From: Psychromonas sp. 14N.309.X.WAT.B.A12
GTDB lineage: Bacteria; Pseudomonadota; Gammaproteobacteria; Enterobacterales; Psychromonadaceae
Direction: 5' to 3'
Assembly: GCF_030397575.1 (NCBI RefSeq)
Contig: NZ_JAPNXS010000002.1
Location: forward strand, 1-64,000
Length of the DNA: 64,000 nt
Under the pieces are notes generated by a model. It searched no databases and was not told the DNA's origin. It worked only from the letters and a program-made list of their open reading frames with translations. The translations under genes and the position numbers were made by a program. This document shows positions 47,237 to 56,923 of this stretch, piece by piece; position 1 is the first letter of the stretch, and each line of letters opens with the position of its first letter.

Positions 47237-48633
47237 AATTGCTCCAAAAAGTGTAGCAAGGCCAAGCGTTGCTCTTGGTCTAATTTAATAAATGTTAATT
47301 TCGCAGTTTCTGCTTCTCCACCGTGCCAAAGAATCGCTTCTTCCGGTGTTTTTGCTCGTGCATCATGTAAAAAACGATGTTTCGCTCTTAATCTAGCCCC
47401 AACACCCCATAAAGGTGCGGTACGATACTCTCTTTCTGTGGCTAAAAATTCCGGGCGACCGTCTTGTAATTGTTCACCCATATCATGTAATAACAAGTCA
47501 CTGTATGGATGAAATTCAACGCCTTCGCTAGTTGTCATTGTGGCCCGATGGCAAGCGGCACAGCCTGTTTCTACAAATAGTTTTTTACCTTGGCGTCCTT
47601 GTTCATCCAAGCGCACCGTTTGTGGTGCTTTATGGTCACGGATAAACGCGCTAATCGCCTGTAAACGCAACATAGGTAAATCTAAACTACCAAGCGGCGT
47701 ATTATCCCCTTTAGGCGCAGCTAAACAATCTTTTTGTGCAGGTTGACAACGTTCTTCGGTGAAAAAGGGATTTGTTAAGCCTAAATCATGAGCGGCTGCA
47801 TTAGCCGTTTGATTAACTATGCCAACGGCACTACTTTTCCAATTAAGGCGACCTAATATTTTTTCATCTTGATTTGGTGCATTTAACCAGTTTGCACGAC
47901 CACTAATACCATCTTCATTTTCATCTGTTGGGTCTTCCCAAGCCAGAATATCTGCAACTGGGACTTGTTCAATTAATCTTAAACCAGCTAATGTTGGCGG
48001 CTGTCGTAAAGAGATGGTTGTCTCTTCTGCTAACGGACCATAAGCTAATTTATCTAAATAAGGTTTAAATTTGGTTAAGGTCAATGTCTGACCATCCGGG
48101 TAAGTAAATGGAACAGACTCCACTTTTAACCTGGTTTGTGCTTCAGGCATTACTTTGCCATTGCCTCTAATCGACACCTGTGATCCATAAACTGGGTCAG
48201 GTACATTATCGTGGGCAGGTGTATCGATATTATTAATTAACCAACGTGAAGCATGTTTGCTAGGTTGAGTTAATTTAAAAACTAATGCTCTTAGAGGTTG
48301 GTTTTTACTACTCAGAGTAGGTGCACTGCCGTTATTTTCATGACAACTGACACAGGTATTGGCACTAAAGTGTGGACCTAAACCATCACGAGCAGTCGTT
48401 GCACTAGGTGCTTCTACCCAGGGGATAGTAAAAAATGAGCGGCCAAGAATATATTGGTCAAACTCTTTATCATTCATTTTTATTGGATGTGAAAAAGGCT
48501 TGCTGCCACTGGCATCGCTAAACTCATCGGTATTAAACTTAGTGCTGTCAGCCTGCGCCATATTATTAAGGCTAAAAAACAAAAAAGCGCCGCGAAGAAT
48601 ATGCTTCGAGACCTTGGAATAATTACTTTTCAT
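47233..48633 (-). CDS. Di-heme oxidoreductase (DUF1111/DHOR family)
   Basis: 466 aa. Signal peptide to about residue 28, heme sites CVSCH (94-98) and CAACH (358-362), and the family's late segment RTAPLWGVGARLRAKHRFLHDARAKTPEEAILWHGGEA. DUF1111 proteins are usually found beside imelysins and are thought to act in periplasmic iron oxidation-reduction. Overlaps the next gene by 4 nt (ATGA-type). Confidence 0.9.
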   Translation of the reverse strand: MKSNYSKVSKHILRGAFLFFSLNNMAQADSTKFNTDEFSDASGSKPFSHPIKMNDKEFDQYILGRSFFTIPWVEAPSATTARDGLGPHFSANTCVSCHENNGSAPTLSSKNQPLRALVFKLTQPSKHASRWLINNIDTPAHDNVPDPVYGSQVSIRGNGKVMPEAQTRLKVESVPFTYPDGQTLTLTKFKPYLDKLAYGPLAEETTISLRQPPTLAGLRLIEQVPVADILAWEDPTDENEDGISGRANWLNAPNQDEKILGRLNWKSSAVGIVNQTANAAAHDLGLTNPFFTEERCQPAQKDCLAAPKGDNTPLGSLDLPMLRLQAISAFIRDHKAPQTVRLDEQGRQGKKLFVETGCAACHRATMTTSEGVEFHPYSDLLLHDMGEQLQDGRPEFLATEREYRTAPLWGVGARLRAKHRFLHDARAKTPEEAILWHGGEAETAKLTFIKLDQEQRLALLHFLEQL

Positions 48634-48763
48634 AGATCACTTTCAAAATGAATGGTATACCTTAAGGTGAACAGATAACGCAAAACGCCACCGACCGAAT
48701 ACGGTAAGTGGCGTTTGTTATTTCATGCTGGACTACATCGCTGTATTACAGCGATATAAGGTC

Positions 48764-50170
48764 TTATAGCTGAGTTTCTTCAGCATCCGTTACATCATTT
48801 GTAGTCAGTGAAATACCGTAAGCTTTAGACACAACAACCATTTGGTCGCCTAAACGACGTAATTGGTTTTTAAGCGTTACAATGTTTTGAACACTTTCTT
48901 CGTTTTCTGGACGAATTTGGTAATCAAAGTGCATTGTCGTTGTTGCTAATGTATTGATAGTAGCAATACGTGCTTCAATGTCTGTCATTAACTCAGTAAT
49001 AGCAGCTTGCTCTTCAGTTGATACGTTATCAATAAATCCAGGGCCAACTTTTTTACCTTTGTATTCACCTAGTAATACGTTTTTAATGCCTTGATAGTTC
49101 AATGCAATATCACGGTGCGTGTTATCAGAGAAACATGAATGCTCATCTTCTTCACTTGGTGTTAATACAGCAACAGCAATACGTTCGTTTGCTAGTTCTG
49201 ATTTAGAGAACACGCCAACACCAGCAAAGATTTGCTTAAGTGCAGTTGCTAGCTCGATATTTTTAGACGCTTGGTCACCCGTTAGTTGCTCTAGTAAAGC
49301 AGCGCGGTAAAGACCGTTATCACCACTTACTTTATCTTCCCAAGCACTTGCCACTACAGATAGATCATCAACCATTTTTTCAGCAACAGCACCAAGGTAA
49401 GCAAGACGACGCTCTGCTAATTTGTCTGTTGTGAAATCAGTTAGTGGGCGTTGACCTGCTGTCATTGCGCCATTGCTGATAGTGTCTTCAATCATGTTGT
49501 TGTAGTCTTGATCTTGACCCCAAAGCATGAATTCAATTGCATGGTAACCAGCTGCTACGTTTGCATCACCACCGTTAGTGTTTAACTCACCTAAAACTTC
49601 TGGTGTTAGTGTTGTTACATCAACCGCTGTTACGTCTTCACCACCTGGTGTAAACATACCTTGCGTATCGATAATATTACCACTAGTACGCTCGTTATTT
49701 GCATTCACAGTGTAATCAATCATGTTTTCATCTAGTGGCCAAGAGTTAAGTTCACCTTCAACACCACCGTAAGTCTCAGCTACCCAACCATCTTCAGCAT
49801 CAATTGGACCGTTAGAAAGACGGAAAATCTCAGTGGTACCGTAACTTTCACGAGAAACTAACCATGCGTCTTTTGCTGCTTGTAATGTTGCCTCTGTTGG
49901 CTCAGCAACAAACTCGCTAATCGCTGTTTGTAGTGCTTTTGCATCTTTTACTGCATCAGAGTAGTTAGCAGAAGCAATACTTGCATAAGTTGATAATGTT
50001 GCTAGTTTATCGCTCTTAGATAAACCTGTTGTCGCTGCTTCACTCGGAGCAGCTGCTTCTACTGCTGCAGGTGCTTCAGTTTGTGCTGCAGCTGGTTTTT
50101 CAGCTTCTGAGTTACAAGCAGAAACTAATAGAGCTCCTGCAATCACAGTGCTTAACATTGTCTTTTTCAC
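48764..50170 (-). CDS. Imelysin-family iron-uptake lipoprotein
   Basis: 468 aa from a GTG at 50170 with AGGAG 8 nt upstream. Lipobox LVSAC with Cys19, Ala/Glu-rich linker, then the M75/imelysin domain with GYHAIE (208-213), the GxHxxE metal-site motif. IrpA/EfeO-like periplasmic iron-binding component, probably outer- or inner-membrane tethered. Lies between the FTR1 permease and the di-heme oxidoreductase. Confidence 0.92.
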   Translation of the reverse strand: MKKTMLSTVIAGALLVSACNSEAEKPAAAQTEAPAAVEAAAPSEAATTGLSKSDKLATLSTYASIASANYSDAVKDAKALQTAISEFVAEPTEATLQAAKDAWLVSRESYGTTEIFRLSNGPIDAEDGWVAETYGGVEGELNSWPLDENMIDYTVNANNERTSGNIIDTQGMFTPGGEDVTAVDVTTLTPEVLGELNTNGGDANVAAGYHAIEFMLWGQDQDYNNMIEDTISNGAMTAGQRPLTDFTTDKLAERRLAYLGAVAEKMVDDLSVVASAWEDKVSGDNGLYRAALLEQLTGDQASKNIELATALKQIFAGVGVFSKSELANERIAVAVLTPSEEDEHSCFSDNTHRDIALNYQGIKNVLLGEYKGKKVGPGFIDNVSTEEQAAITELMTDIEARIATINTLATTTMHFDYQIRPENEESVQNIVTLKNQLRRLGDQMVVVSKAYGISLTTNDVTDAEETQL

Positions 50171-50189
50171 TTTTATTACTCCTGGTTTT

Positions 50190-50230
50190 ACGTTTAAACG
50201 TTAGGAGCTTTATTACTATCAATAAAGCTC
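50190..50230. promoter_or_regulatory. Palindrome and hairpin upstream of the imelysin gene
   Basis: 12-bp palindrome ACGTTTAAACGT (50190-50201) next to a 10-bp hairpin GAGCTTTATT/AATAAAGCTC (50205-50230), 20-60 nt before the GTG. It lies in the 143-nt gap after the FTR1 gene; no T-run, so an operator or mRNA-processing structure is possible. Confidence 0.4.
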
Positions 50231-50313
50231 AAGTTATTAATTGCTTCCTGCAACTATGTAAATTGTGTTCTGCAATTTGTTTATAAAAATTTACTACTAA
50301 TATTTGTTACTGG

Positions 50314-51186
50314 TTAAGCATGCTCAGCCGTCACATATGCAACAGGCTCTAATTTAGCTTTTGTTTGCCATTTAAGAATAACGATCACAGCAACCCAATA
50401 AGCACCTAATACAGCTAAGTCCCAACCTATCGGCTGTGAACGATAGGCAAATAATGAGGCTAATAAGTTGCCAAATACTGAGCTATCGCTCAATACACTG
50501 CTCATATCCCAGATATTGCTGTATAACCAGCCCGGTAAATCAGTTGCAGCAAGCGGCCCACCTAATAGTTTTTCCGAAGCAGCCAAGAACAGGGCAGATC
50601 CAAGAAATAACAACATGATTTCAGTGACCTTGAAAAACCATTTCCACGAAATGAACTTGCCACCTAATTGCAATGCATAAAACAGCACCATGGCTAAGGC
50701 TAAACCAATAGCGACAGCACTAAAAAAGCTCACATAAGAAGCTAAAGTACCCAATTGTAAAAGCGAACCATATAGGAACATCACCGTTTCAGAACCTTCA
50801 CGACCAACGGCAATCATCGCGAGGAAGAAAACACCCCACCAGCTTTTTTTGCCTTGTAAGCTTTTCTCTAATCCAGCTTCTAGCTCTTTCTTTAATGTAC
50901 GTCCATGAACTCGCATCCACAGCACCATTTGGACAATCAATGCACTGGCAAACGTTAACATGCCGACTTCAAACCAAGCGCGGCTTTCGCCACCTAATAA
51001 ATCTGATACACCAATTAACGTTAACGTTAATAACGCGGCTAAACCAAAGCCACCTACTACCCCTGCAAGCAACCATTTTTTACCTGTTGCTGCATCCGCT
51101 CTTCCATCCATCCAAGCATAAAGAATTCCGATCACTAAGAGTGCTTCAATGCTCTCTCTACAGACGACAAAAATTGTTTGTCCCAT
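50314..51186 (-). CDS. FTR1-family iron permease (EfeU-like)
   Basis: 290 aa, seven predicted membrane helices. Both iron-binding R-E-x-x-E motifs are present: RESIE at 10-14 in the first helix and REGSE at 129-133 in the fourth. Moves iron across the inner membrane, coupled to periplasmic ferroxidation. Starts 3 nt after the cupredoxin stop with AGGA 7 nt before the ATG. Confidence 0.94.
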   Translation of the reverse strand: MGQTIFVVCRESIEALLVIGILYAWMDGRADAATGKKWLLAGVVGGFGLAALLTLTLIGVSDLLGGESRAWFEVGMLTFASALIVQMVLWMRVHGRTLKKELEAGLEKSLQGKKSWWGVFFLAMIAVGREGSETVMFLYGSLLQLGTLASYVSFFSAVAIGLALAMVLFYALQLGGKFISWKWFFKVTEIMLLFLGSALFLAASEKLLGGPLAATDLPGWLYSNIWDMSSVLSDSSVFGNLLASLFAYRSQPIGWDLAVLGAYWVAVIVILKWQTKAKLEPVAYVTAEHA

Positions 51187-51189
51187 CTT

Positions 51190-51606
51190 TTAATCCTTAG
51201 CTTTAACTACTATTTTACCGTGTGTTGTTGGTGCGAAGTCATCAAAGTAATCATAACTACCCACATCGAGAGGAATAATCACTAATGTCGTTTCAGCGCC
51301 CATAAAGAGAACCTTTTCTTGGCGTAACTGGTTACTTTCAAACTCAGCAGGTTTATTACCAAGATTACGTACTACCAGACGAAATTTAGTTTTTTCAGGT
51401 ACGACTAATTCAGCTGGCGTTAACACACCATCTTTCATCTCAACAAGATAGGTTTTTAATTTTTTATAACGTGGATCATTCATTTCTACACTAAAACCAT
51501 CAGCATCTAGTTGTGCTGTTTTGGCTGCTTCGCTAGCAAAGGCTGATGAGTTGATTGTCATGAGAGCAATAAATGAGGAAAGGAAAAAAATACGGGTGAA
51601 CTTCAT
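51190..51606 (-). CDS. Periplasmic cupredoxin-domain protein
   Basis: 138 aa from the ATG at 51606. Signal peptide (FFLSSFIALMTINSSAFA), then a small beta-domain (LTPAELVVPEKTKFRLVVRNLGNKPAEFES ... VIIPLDVGSYDYFDD) resembling the N-terminal cupredoxin half of EfeO. Likely binds copper or iron and feeds the FTR1 permease. First gene of the iron operon, behind a Fur box. The open frame to 51678 lies within the promoter and is not used. Confidence 0.88.
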   Translation of the reverse strand: MKFTRIFFLSSFIALMTINSSAFASEAAKTAQLDADGFSVEMNDPRYKKLKTYLVEMKDGVLTPAELVVPEKTKFRLVVRNLGNKPAEFESNQLRQEKVLFMGAETTLVIIPLDVGSYDYFDDFAPTTHGKIVVKAKD

Positions 51607-51649
51607 TAATAATGTTCCAAAAAGTATTAAGTTAAAATTGATTGATATA

Positions 51650-51693
51650 AATACAATAAACAAGAAATAACATATCAAATGATAATTATTTAG
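51650..51693 (-). promoter_or_regulatory. Fur box over the promoter of the iron operon
   Basis: 51675-51693 (TCAAATGATAATTATTTAG) matches 12 of 19 positions of the Fur consensus GATAATGATAATCATTATC. On the minus strand a promoter overlaps it: -35 TTGATA (51678-51673), 17-nt spacer, -10 TGTATT (51655-51650). Iron repression is inferred. Confidence 0.65.
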
Positions 51694-51968
51694 ATTCGTA
51701 TTGTGATTTATTTAACCGAACGATGTCAAGTAAATAGTACAAAGCGACTTATTTAATATGTTTGAAAGACTTATTATTTATTCTTTTTTTTAAAATAAGT
51801 GCGCTTCGCGGCACCTACCAATAAAGTTTCAATGACGGGGTTTTACTAAACGTAGAGAGTGAATGAAAGGACTAATTTGTTGCCAATGTGCTCATAATTA
51901 AACCAGTGATAATATTTACACTATGCTAAAAAGTACTTTTATTTCAATATAATCCCCTCCTTTAATTA
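51694..51968. other. Intergenic DNA upstream of the iron operon
   Basis: About 275 bases, no gene or clear repeat seen; bounded by the Fur box and by the terminator of the next gene. Confidence 0.45.
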
Positions 51969-52001
51969 CAAAAAAGGCCAGAAGCATAATGCGTCTGGCC
52001 T
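51969..52001 (-). terminator. Terminator of the outer-membrane-like gene
   Basis: GGCCAGA-c-GCA-TTA-TGC-t-TCTGGCC on the minus strand, followed by TTTTTTG. One mismatched pair inside the stem. Confidence 0.85.
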
Positions 52002-52058
52002 ACTATTAATAATCGTTATCTGTTTAAAGGATAAGGTTATTTGATGAATCAGCAAAGA

Positions 52059-52808
52059 TTAAAAAGCGAAGGTTACATTCGCAAGGAAATCTTTATCATC
52101 ATTAACACTTGCACTGATACCAAAAACATCAGAAATTTGAACACCAGCATCTAATGTCGCTGTCCATTCATTTAAGTCTTCGCCTTTAAAGCCATATGCA
52201 TAAGTTGGTGTTACACCGACCCAGTACATGTGGTCAAATCGGTAACGAGTCGTTGCATCGAATTTAACGTAAGTTGTATCACTGAAATGATCGCCCCAAA
52301 TAAAACCAACGCTTACTTTAGGGTGGAATCTTACTTTATCTTCCATGAATGGCAGTTTAGCGAAAAAACCGATTGAGTTGTCATTCAGGTCATCATAATC
52401 AGTGTGATCAATACGCATGTCTTCACTCCAACTATTATCAAATGCAACACCTGAATTAGAAGCAGAGTTCAAGATAAAATAGTTGGTTTCGTAATGCTCT
52501 AAATCTTCACGTGCTGCAAGTGTAAAGCTATGCTTATAAACACCGCTTAAGTAGCCACCATAAGTAGCCGATAAATCAACACCTTGATTACCACCACCAA
52601 TACTTGCGTGAGAGTAGATAGCCGTTGGATCACTCATATCAACCCAAGTACTAGGATCACTTTCTGTTTCAGTAAGTGGCACAGACTCTGTTACTGCAGG
52701 AGTATCATCAGAGAAAGTAACATCTTCATCTGCTGCGAATAACGATAAAGAAGAAAGACTTAACAATGAACCAACCGAAGCGGTTAAAACACATTTTTTT
52801 AAAATCAT
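52059..52808 (-). CDS. Predicted outer-membrane beta-barrel protein
   Basis: 249 aa from the ATG at 52808. Signal peptide (MILKKCVLTASVGSLLSLSSLSLFA), an acidic linker, then alternating polar/aromatic strands ending ...DFLANVTFAF, the terminal Phe typical of outer-membrane barrels. No family recognised with confidence. It follows tyrS closely, and a longer frame to 52829 would overlap tyrS by 10 nt. Strands suggest a small barrel; function unknown. Confidence 0.65.
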   Translation of the reverse strand: MILKKCVLTASVGSLLSLSSLSLFAADEDVTFSDDTPAVTESVPLTETESDPSTWVDMSDPTAIYSHASIGGGNQGVDLSATYGGYLSGVYKHSFTLAAREDLEHYETNYFILNSASNSGVAFDNSWSEDMRIDHTDYDDLNDNSIGFFAKLPFMEDKVRFHPKVSVGFIWGDHFSDTTYVKFDATTRYRFDHMYWVGVTPTYAYGFKGEDLNEWTATLDAGVQISDVFGISASVNDDKDFLANVTFAF

Positions 52809-52819
52809 ATGATTCTCTT

Positions 52820-54091
52820 TTATTTCCAAATAAATAGATTAAATAAACGTTTGCCGCGTTTAATTAACGTGTAGCGTGAGAATAATGCATCAGCTTTTGT
52901 AATAGTCGCTTCAGTATCGGTTATTTTCTCACCATTTACCATCACCGCGCCATTATTGACAAATTCACGAGCCATCTTGTTTGAAGCCGCTAACTCACAA
53001 CTTGTTAATAGTTCAACAATTGAAGCACTATCATTATTCACATCCGTCGCTGGTAAACCATCTTGTGCTAATTGCGCAAGGTCAGACTCACTTAGGTTGC
53101 TTAAGTTCCCTGAAAATAACGCTTCTGTAATACGCTCTGCCGATGCTAAACCTTCTTCACCATGCACTAAACGGGTTACTTCACGTGCTAAGATGCCTTG
53201 ACCTTGTGGGCGTCCTTTAATGTTTTTATCTGTTTCTTCAATTTCCGCAATCTGTTCGACGGTTAAGAAAGTAAAGTAACGTAGGAACTTGTAAACATCA
53301 GCATCTAGCGTAGTGATCCAGAATTGGAAGAAAGCATAAGGTGATGTTTTTGCAGGATCTAACCAAATGGTACCTGATTCAGTTTTACCAAACTTAGTAC
53401 CATCTGCTTTAGTTACTAGCGGCATAGTTAGACCAAATACTTTCTCTTGGTTCATACGACGAGTTAGATCGATACCACCAGTAATATTACCCCATTGATC
53501 AGATCCACCAATTTGTAACGTACAGTTTTTCTCTTTATTTAATGCCGCGAAATCATAAGATTGAAGCAACATGTAGCTAAACTCAGTAAATGAGATACCT
53601 GCACCTTCACGATCAATACGTTGTTTAACAGACTCTTTTTGAATCATAGCGTTAACACTGAAGTGCTTACCAACATCACGTAAAAAAGAGATGCTGTCCA
53701 TTTTACTGATCCAATCTAAATTATTTACCACTTCAGCTGCGTTATCTTGTTCGCCAAATTCAATAAAAGCACTTACTTGCTTTTTAATTGAATCAACCCA
53801 GTTTGCAACAATATCATCACTGTTTAATTTACGTTCAGCGGCTTTAAAGCTTGGGTCACCAATTAACCCTGTTGCTCCACCCACTAATGCCAATGGCTTG
53901 TGACCAGCTTCTTGGAAACGTTTTAAAATTAATAACGGTACTAGGCTACCAATATGTAAACTATCAGCTGTCGGATCAAAGCCACAATATAATGTACGAC
54001 TTCCACTTGATAAATGTTCATGTAACTCTTCATCAGCGGTTGTTTGAGCGATTAAGCCACGGGCTTTTAGATCTTCTATTAAGGCATTCAT
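52820..54091 (-). CDS. tyrS: Tyrosine--tRNA ligase
   Basis: 423 aa class I synthetase charging tRNA-Tyr. HIGH-type HIGSLVPL at about residues 46-53, the tyrosine pocket [32 protein letters not shown] (KMSKS loop) and a C-terminal S4 RNA-binding domain ([21 protein letters not shown]) ending FNLFIWK. AGGA lies 7 nt before the ATG. Confidence 0.97.
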   Translation of the reverse strand: MNALIEDLKARGLIAQTTADEELHEHLSSGSRTLYCGFDPTADSLHIGSLVPLLILKRFQEAGHKPLALVGGATGLIGDPSFKAAERKLNSDDIVANWVDSIKKQVSAFIEFGEQDNAAEVVNNLDWISKMDSISFLRDVGKHFSVNAMIQKESVKQRIDREGAGISFTEFSYMLLQSYDFAALNKEKNCTLQIGGSDQWGNITGGIDLTRRMNQEKVFGLTMPLVTKADGTKFGKTESGTIWLDPAKTSPYAFFQFWITTLDADVYKFLRYFTFLTVEQIAEIEETDKNIKGRPQGQGILAREVTRLVHGEEGLASAERITEALFSGNLSNLSESDLAQLAQDGLPATDVNNDSASIVELLTSCELAASNKMAREFVNNGAVMVNGEKITDTEATITKADALFSRYTLIKRGKRLFNLFIWK

Positions 54092-54227
54092 TTACTTTTC
54101 CTGGTTTACTAGCAATAATTGGCTAGGATTTTACACAGTTACTCACCACAAAAAAACCTTAGAGTGAAGATATCGTCAACAATATGATAGCATTACACTT
54201 TTATAGGTATAACAAAGAGAAAAACAG

Positions 54228-54923
54228 ATGAAAATAGGCATTATTGGTGCAATGGATGAAGAAGTTAGCATCTTAAAATCAGCGATGAATAACGTTACTA
54301 CAAGCAAAGTCGCAGGTTGCGAATTTTACCAAGGTGACCTTAACGGCAAACAAGTGATTTTAACTAAATCAGGTATAGGTAAAGTCGCTGCAGCTGTTGC
54401 AACGACATTATTACTGGATCAGTTCTCTCCTGATGTCGTCATTAACACAGGTTCAGCTGGCGGATACGACACGGCATTAAATGTAGGTGATATTGTTATT
54501 TCTACGGAAGTAAGGTTCCACGATGTTGACCTGACTGCTTTTGGTTATGAAATTGGACAAATGGCACAATTGCCAGCTGCTTTTGAAGCAACGTCTTCTT
54601 TAGTTGATATTGCTGAAGATGCAGCAAAAACATTACCAGGTTTAAACATCATCAAAGGATTAATCTGTACTGGTGACATCTTTATGGCTGACCCAGTAAA
54701 AGCAGAAGTAGCGCGTAACAACTTCCCTACTATGGCTGCATGTGAAATGGAAGCTGCAGCGATTGCTCAGGTTTGTTTCCAATTCTCAGTACCATTTGTC
54801 ATTATTCGATCTCTATCTGATATTGCAGGTAAAAAATCTGAACTCTCTTTTGATGAGTTTTTACCTGTTGCAGCAAAAAACGCTTCTATATTAGTAGAAG
54901 CCATTGTAGATAGATTGAATTAA
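54228..54923 (+). CDS. mtnN: 5'-methylthioadenosine/S-adenosylhomocysteine nucleosidase
   Basis: 231 aa. Cleaves MTA and SAH to release adenine, recycling methionine and clearing inhibitors of methyltransferases; it also supplies the precursor of autoinducer-2. MKIGIIGAMDEEV, INTGSAGGYD, ACEMEAAAIAQVC and IRSLSDIAG carry the catalytic Glu12, Glu174 and Asp197 region. The TAA stop shares its last A with the cobD ATG (TAATG). Confidence 0.96.
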   Translation: MKIGIIGAMDEEVSILKSAMNNVTTSKVAGCEFYQGDLNGKQVILTKSGIGKVAAAVATTLLLDQFSPDVVINTGSAGGYDTALNVGDIVISTEVRFHDVDLTAFGYEIGQMAQLPAAFEATSSLVDIAEDAAKTLPGLNIIKGLICTGDIFMADPVKAEVARNNFPTMAACEMEAAAIAQVCFQFSVPFVIIRSLSDIAGKKSELSFDEFLPVAAKNASILVEAIVDRLN

Positions 54924-55891
54924 TGCAATCCCTTTTAATGTTAATAGAACAGCACGCAGCCTTTTTCAGTTTTTTAACTGCGGCCTTGTGCTCGTTCTGT
55001 TTTTCATTACCTAGAGATCTAAATCCTCTTTCTGCTTTTGCACTTATTTTTCAACGTATCGCGCTCAAAGTAAATCGACCTGATCGCAATGATGGCTATA
55101 AACGACTAGCAAGCATGTTGGCGTTTTCGCTAATTTTCTTTCCCATTGTATTAATTATTAGCCAACTTTACGTTGTTGCTTTCAAGCCTTTTATCATTGA
55201 TTTAGTCGCAATTTATTTACTGTTATCTTGGCACGATAAAATGCACGTATATAAACAGATAGACAACGACTTGCAATATGAAAGCCTAGCCACGGCTAAG
55301 TTGTTATTAGATAAGCTTACCCTTAGAGAAACAAAACCTTTATCCCAATTAGGCACACATAAAGCAACCATTGAGTCTTTAGTGTTACAGTTAACCAACG
55401 GTTGGTTTGCAGTAATATTTTGGTATTTAGCGACAGGCATATACGGCGCTCTATTTTATCAACTAATGCATATTTGCGGGCAACAATGGAATTGCAAGTT
55501 ACCGCAATATAGCGCATTGGGAAAACTCCCCTCTTTAATTACAAGCTTATTACAAATTCCTGTACATATTATTGTTAGTTTCACTTTTGCTTTATACGAT
55601 AAACCAATAAAAAACTTATTTAAAAAGTTCAAACAGGGTGCTGATTGGCATCACTTTTCATCTGGTTTGTTATTAAGTAGCTTTGGTTTAAGCACGGAAA
55701 CACAATTAGGTGGAGTACGTTTATACGAAGAACAGAAGATCACCTACGCCAATATCGGTTTTGACCAACAGCCAAGCGCACAAAAAGTGAGCCTAGCCAT
55801 TCAACGTATTAGCTTAAGCGCCTGGTTTTGGTTGGTGTGTATTAGCGGATATGAATTCCTTCCTTTGATATTAGAGCATTTTAGTCAGTAG
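54923..55891 (+). CDS. cobD: CobD/CbiB-family cobalamin biosynthesis protein
   Basis: 322 aa integral membrane protein with several helices, in the CobD/CbiB family that makes adenosylcobinamide (phosphate) from cobyric acid and aminopropanol. FSLPRDLNPLSAFA, YKRLASMLAF, TEVQLGGVRLYEE-type end (TETQLGGVRLYEEQ). It is more diverged than the canonical enzyme, as are Vibrio homologues in the same position after mtnN. Overlaps mtnN by one base. Confidence 0.8.
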   Translation: MQSLLMLIEQHAAFFSFLTAALCSFCFSLPRDLNPLSAFALIFQRIALKVNRPDRNDGYKRLASMLAFSLIFFPIVLIISQLYVVAFKPFIIDLVAIYLLLSWHDKMHVYKQIDNDLQYESLATAKLLLDKLTLRETKPLSQLGTHKATIESLVLQLTNGWFAVIFWYLATGIYGALFYQLMHICGQQWNCKLPQYSALGKLPSLITSLLQIPVHIIVSFTFALYDKPIKNLFKKFKQGADWHHFSSGLLLSSFGLSTETQLGGVRLYEEQKITYANIGFDQQPSAQKVSLAIQRISLSAWFWLVCISGYEFLPLILEHFSQ

Positions 55892-56089
55892 TGGGTAAGG
55901 TGGAAGGTTAAAGGTTAAAGCAGCACGCCTCTAAAACCTATTTCATCTTTTTCATCGATAAAAGAATGCCAAAGCGAAGCTACTATCCCCCTGAAAAACA
56001 TAAAGTCAAAGCAAGCACCCCTTTAATGATGTTTTGTTAGTTTATAATCACATAATCAAACACGTAGGCTAAAATAAATCACCAAGCAT

Positions 56090-56123
56090 AAAAAAACCTT
56101 CCCTGTTACCAGAGAAGGTTTTT
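56090..56123. terminator. Terminator between cobD and fklB
   Basis: AACCTTC-c-CTG-ttac-CAG-a-GAAGGTT with runs of A and T on the flanks; bidirectional. Confidence 0.88.
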
Positions 56124-56146
56124 AAGCTAAAACCAATTAAATAAAA

Positions 56147-56761
56147 TTATTTAATTGCTAGTAGTTCAACTTCAAATACTAATGTAGCGTGTGGACCGAT
56201 TGCAGCACCTGCGCCACGTTCGCCGTATGCAAGACCAGCTGGAATAGCTAGTTTGTATTTAGCACCTGGAGACATTAATTGTAGTGCTTCAGTCCAACCA
56301 GCGATAACGCCGCCAACTGGGAATTCAGCTGGTTGACCACGTTCAACAGAGCTATCAAATACAGTACCGTCGATTAAAGAACCGTGGTAATGAACACTTA
56401 CTGTAGATTCAGCAGTTGGTTTTTCGCCTTCACCTTCAGTAATAACTTCGTATTGAAGACCAGATTCAGTGACTGTAACGCCATCTTTTTTAGCGTTTTC
56501 AGCTAGGAATGCTTCACCAGCTGCACCTAATACTTTCGCTTGCTCAGCAGCAGCAGCTTGCATACGCTCAGAGATTACTTGGAAAGCAGCTTGAAGGTCT
56601 TGTTGTGAAACTTTGCTTTCAGCGCCAGCGAAAGAATCAGCAATACCAGCAGAAACAGCAGAGATATCTAAACCCTCAAAAGGATTAGAAGCAAGTTGCT
56701 CACCCATTTGTAAACCGATACCGTAACTTGCTTGTTGCTCTTGAGTAGTATATTCAGACAT
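56147..56761 (-). CDS. fklB: FKBP-type peptidyl-prolyl isomerase FklB (FKBP22)
   Basis: 204 aa. N-terminal dimerisation helices (QASYGIGLQMGEQL ... ISERMQAAAAEQAK) and C-terminal FKBP domain from about residue 100 (VHYHGSLIDGTVFDSSVERGQPAEFPVGGVI ... ERGAGAAIGPHATLVFEVELL). No signal peptide, cytoplasmic. Speeds proline isomerisation; in cold-adapted bacteria FKBP22 is often abundant at low temperature. Confidence 0.93.
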   Translation of the reverse strand: MSEYTTQEQQASYGIGLQMGEQLASNPFEGLDISAVSAGIADSFAGAESKVSQQDLQAAFQVISERMQAAAAEQAKVLGAAGEAFLAENAKKDGVTVTESGLQYEVITEGEGEKPTAESTVSVHYHGSLIDGTVFDSSVERGQPAEFPVGGVIAGWTEALQLMSPGAKYKLAIPAGLAYGERGAGAAIGPHATLVFEVELLAIK

Positions 56762-56923
56762 AATTATTCTCTTATATAATTGAATTTTTGGGTTTCCCCA
56801 TCGATGTTATTAATTATATGGGGAACAAAAATAAGATTTAAAGGGAAAAACCATAAAAAATTACATTTTATTTAAATAAATTAAAAAATCCCTTATAAAA
56901 CAAAGATAATCTATCTAAACTCT

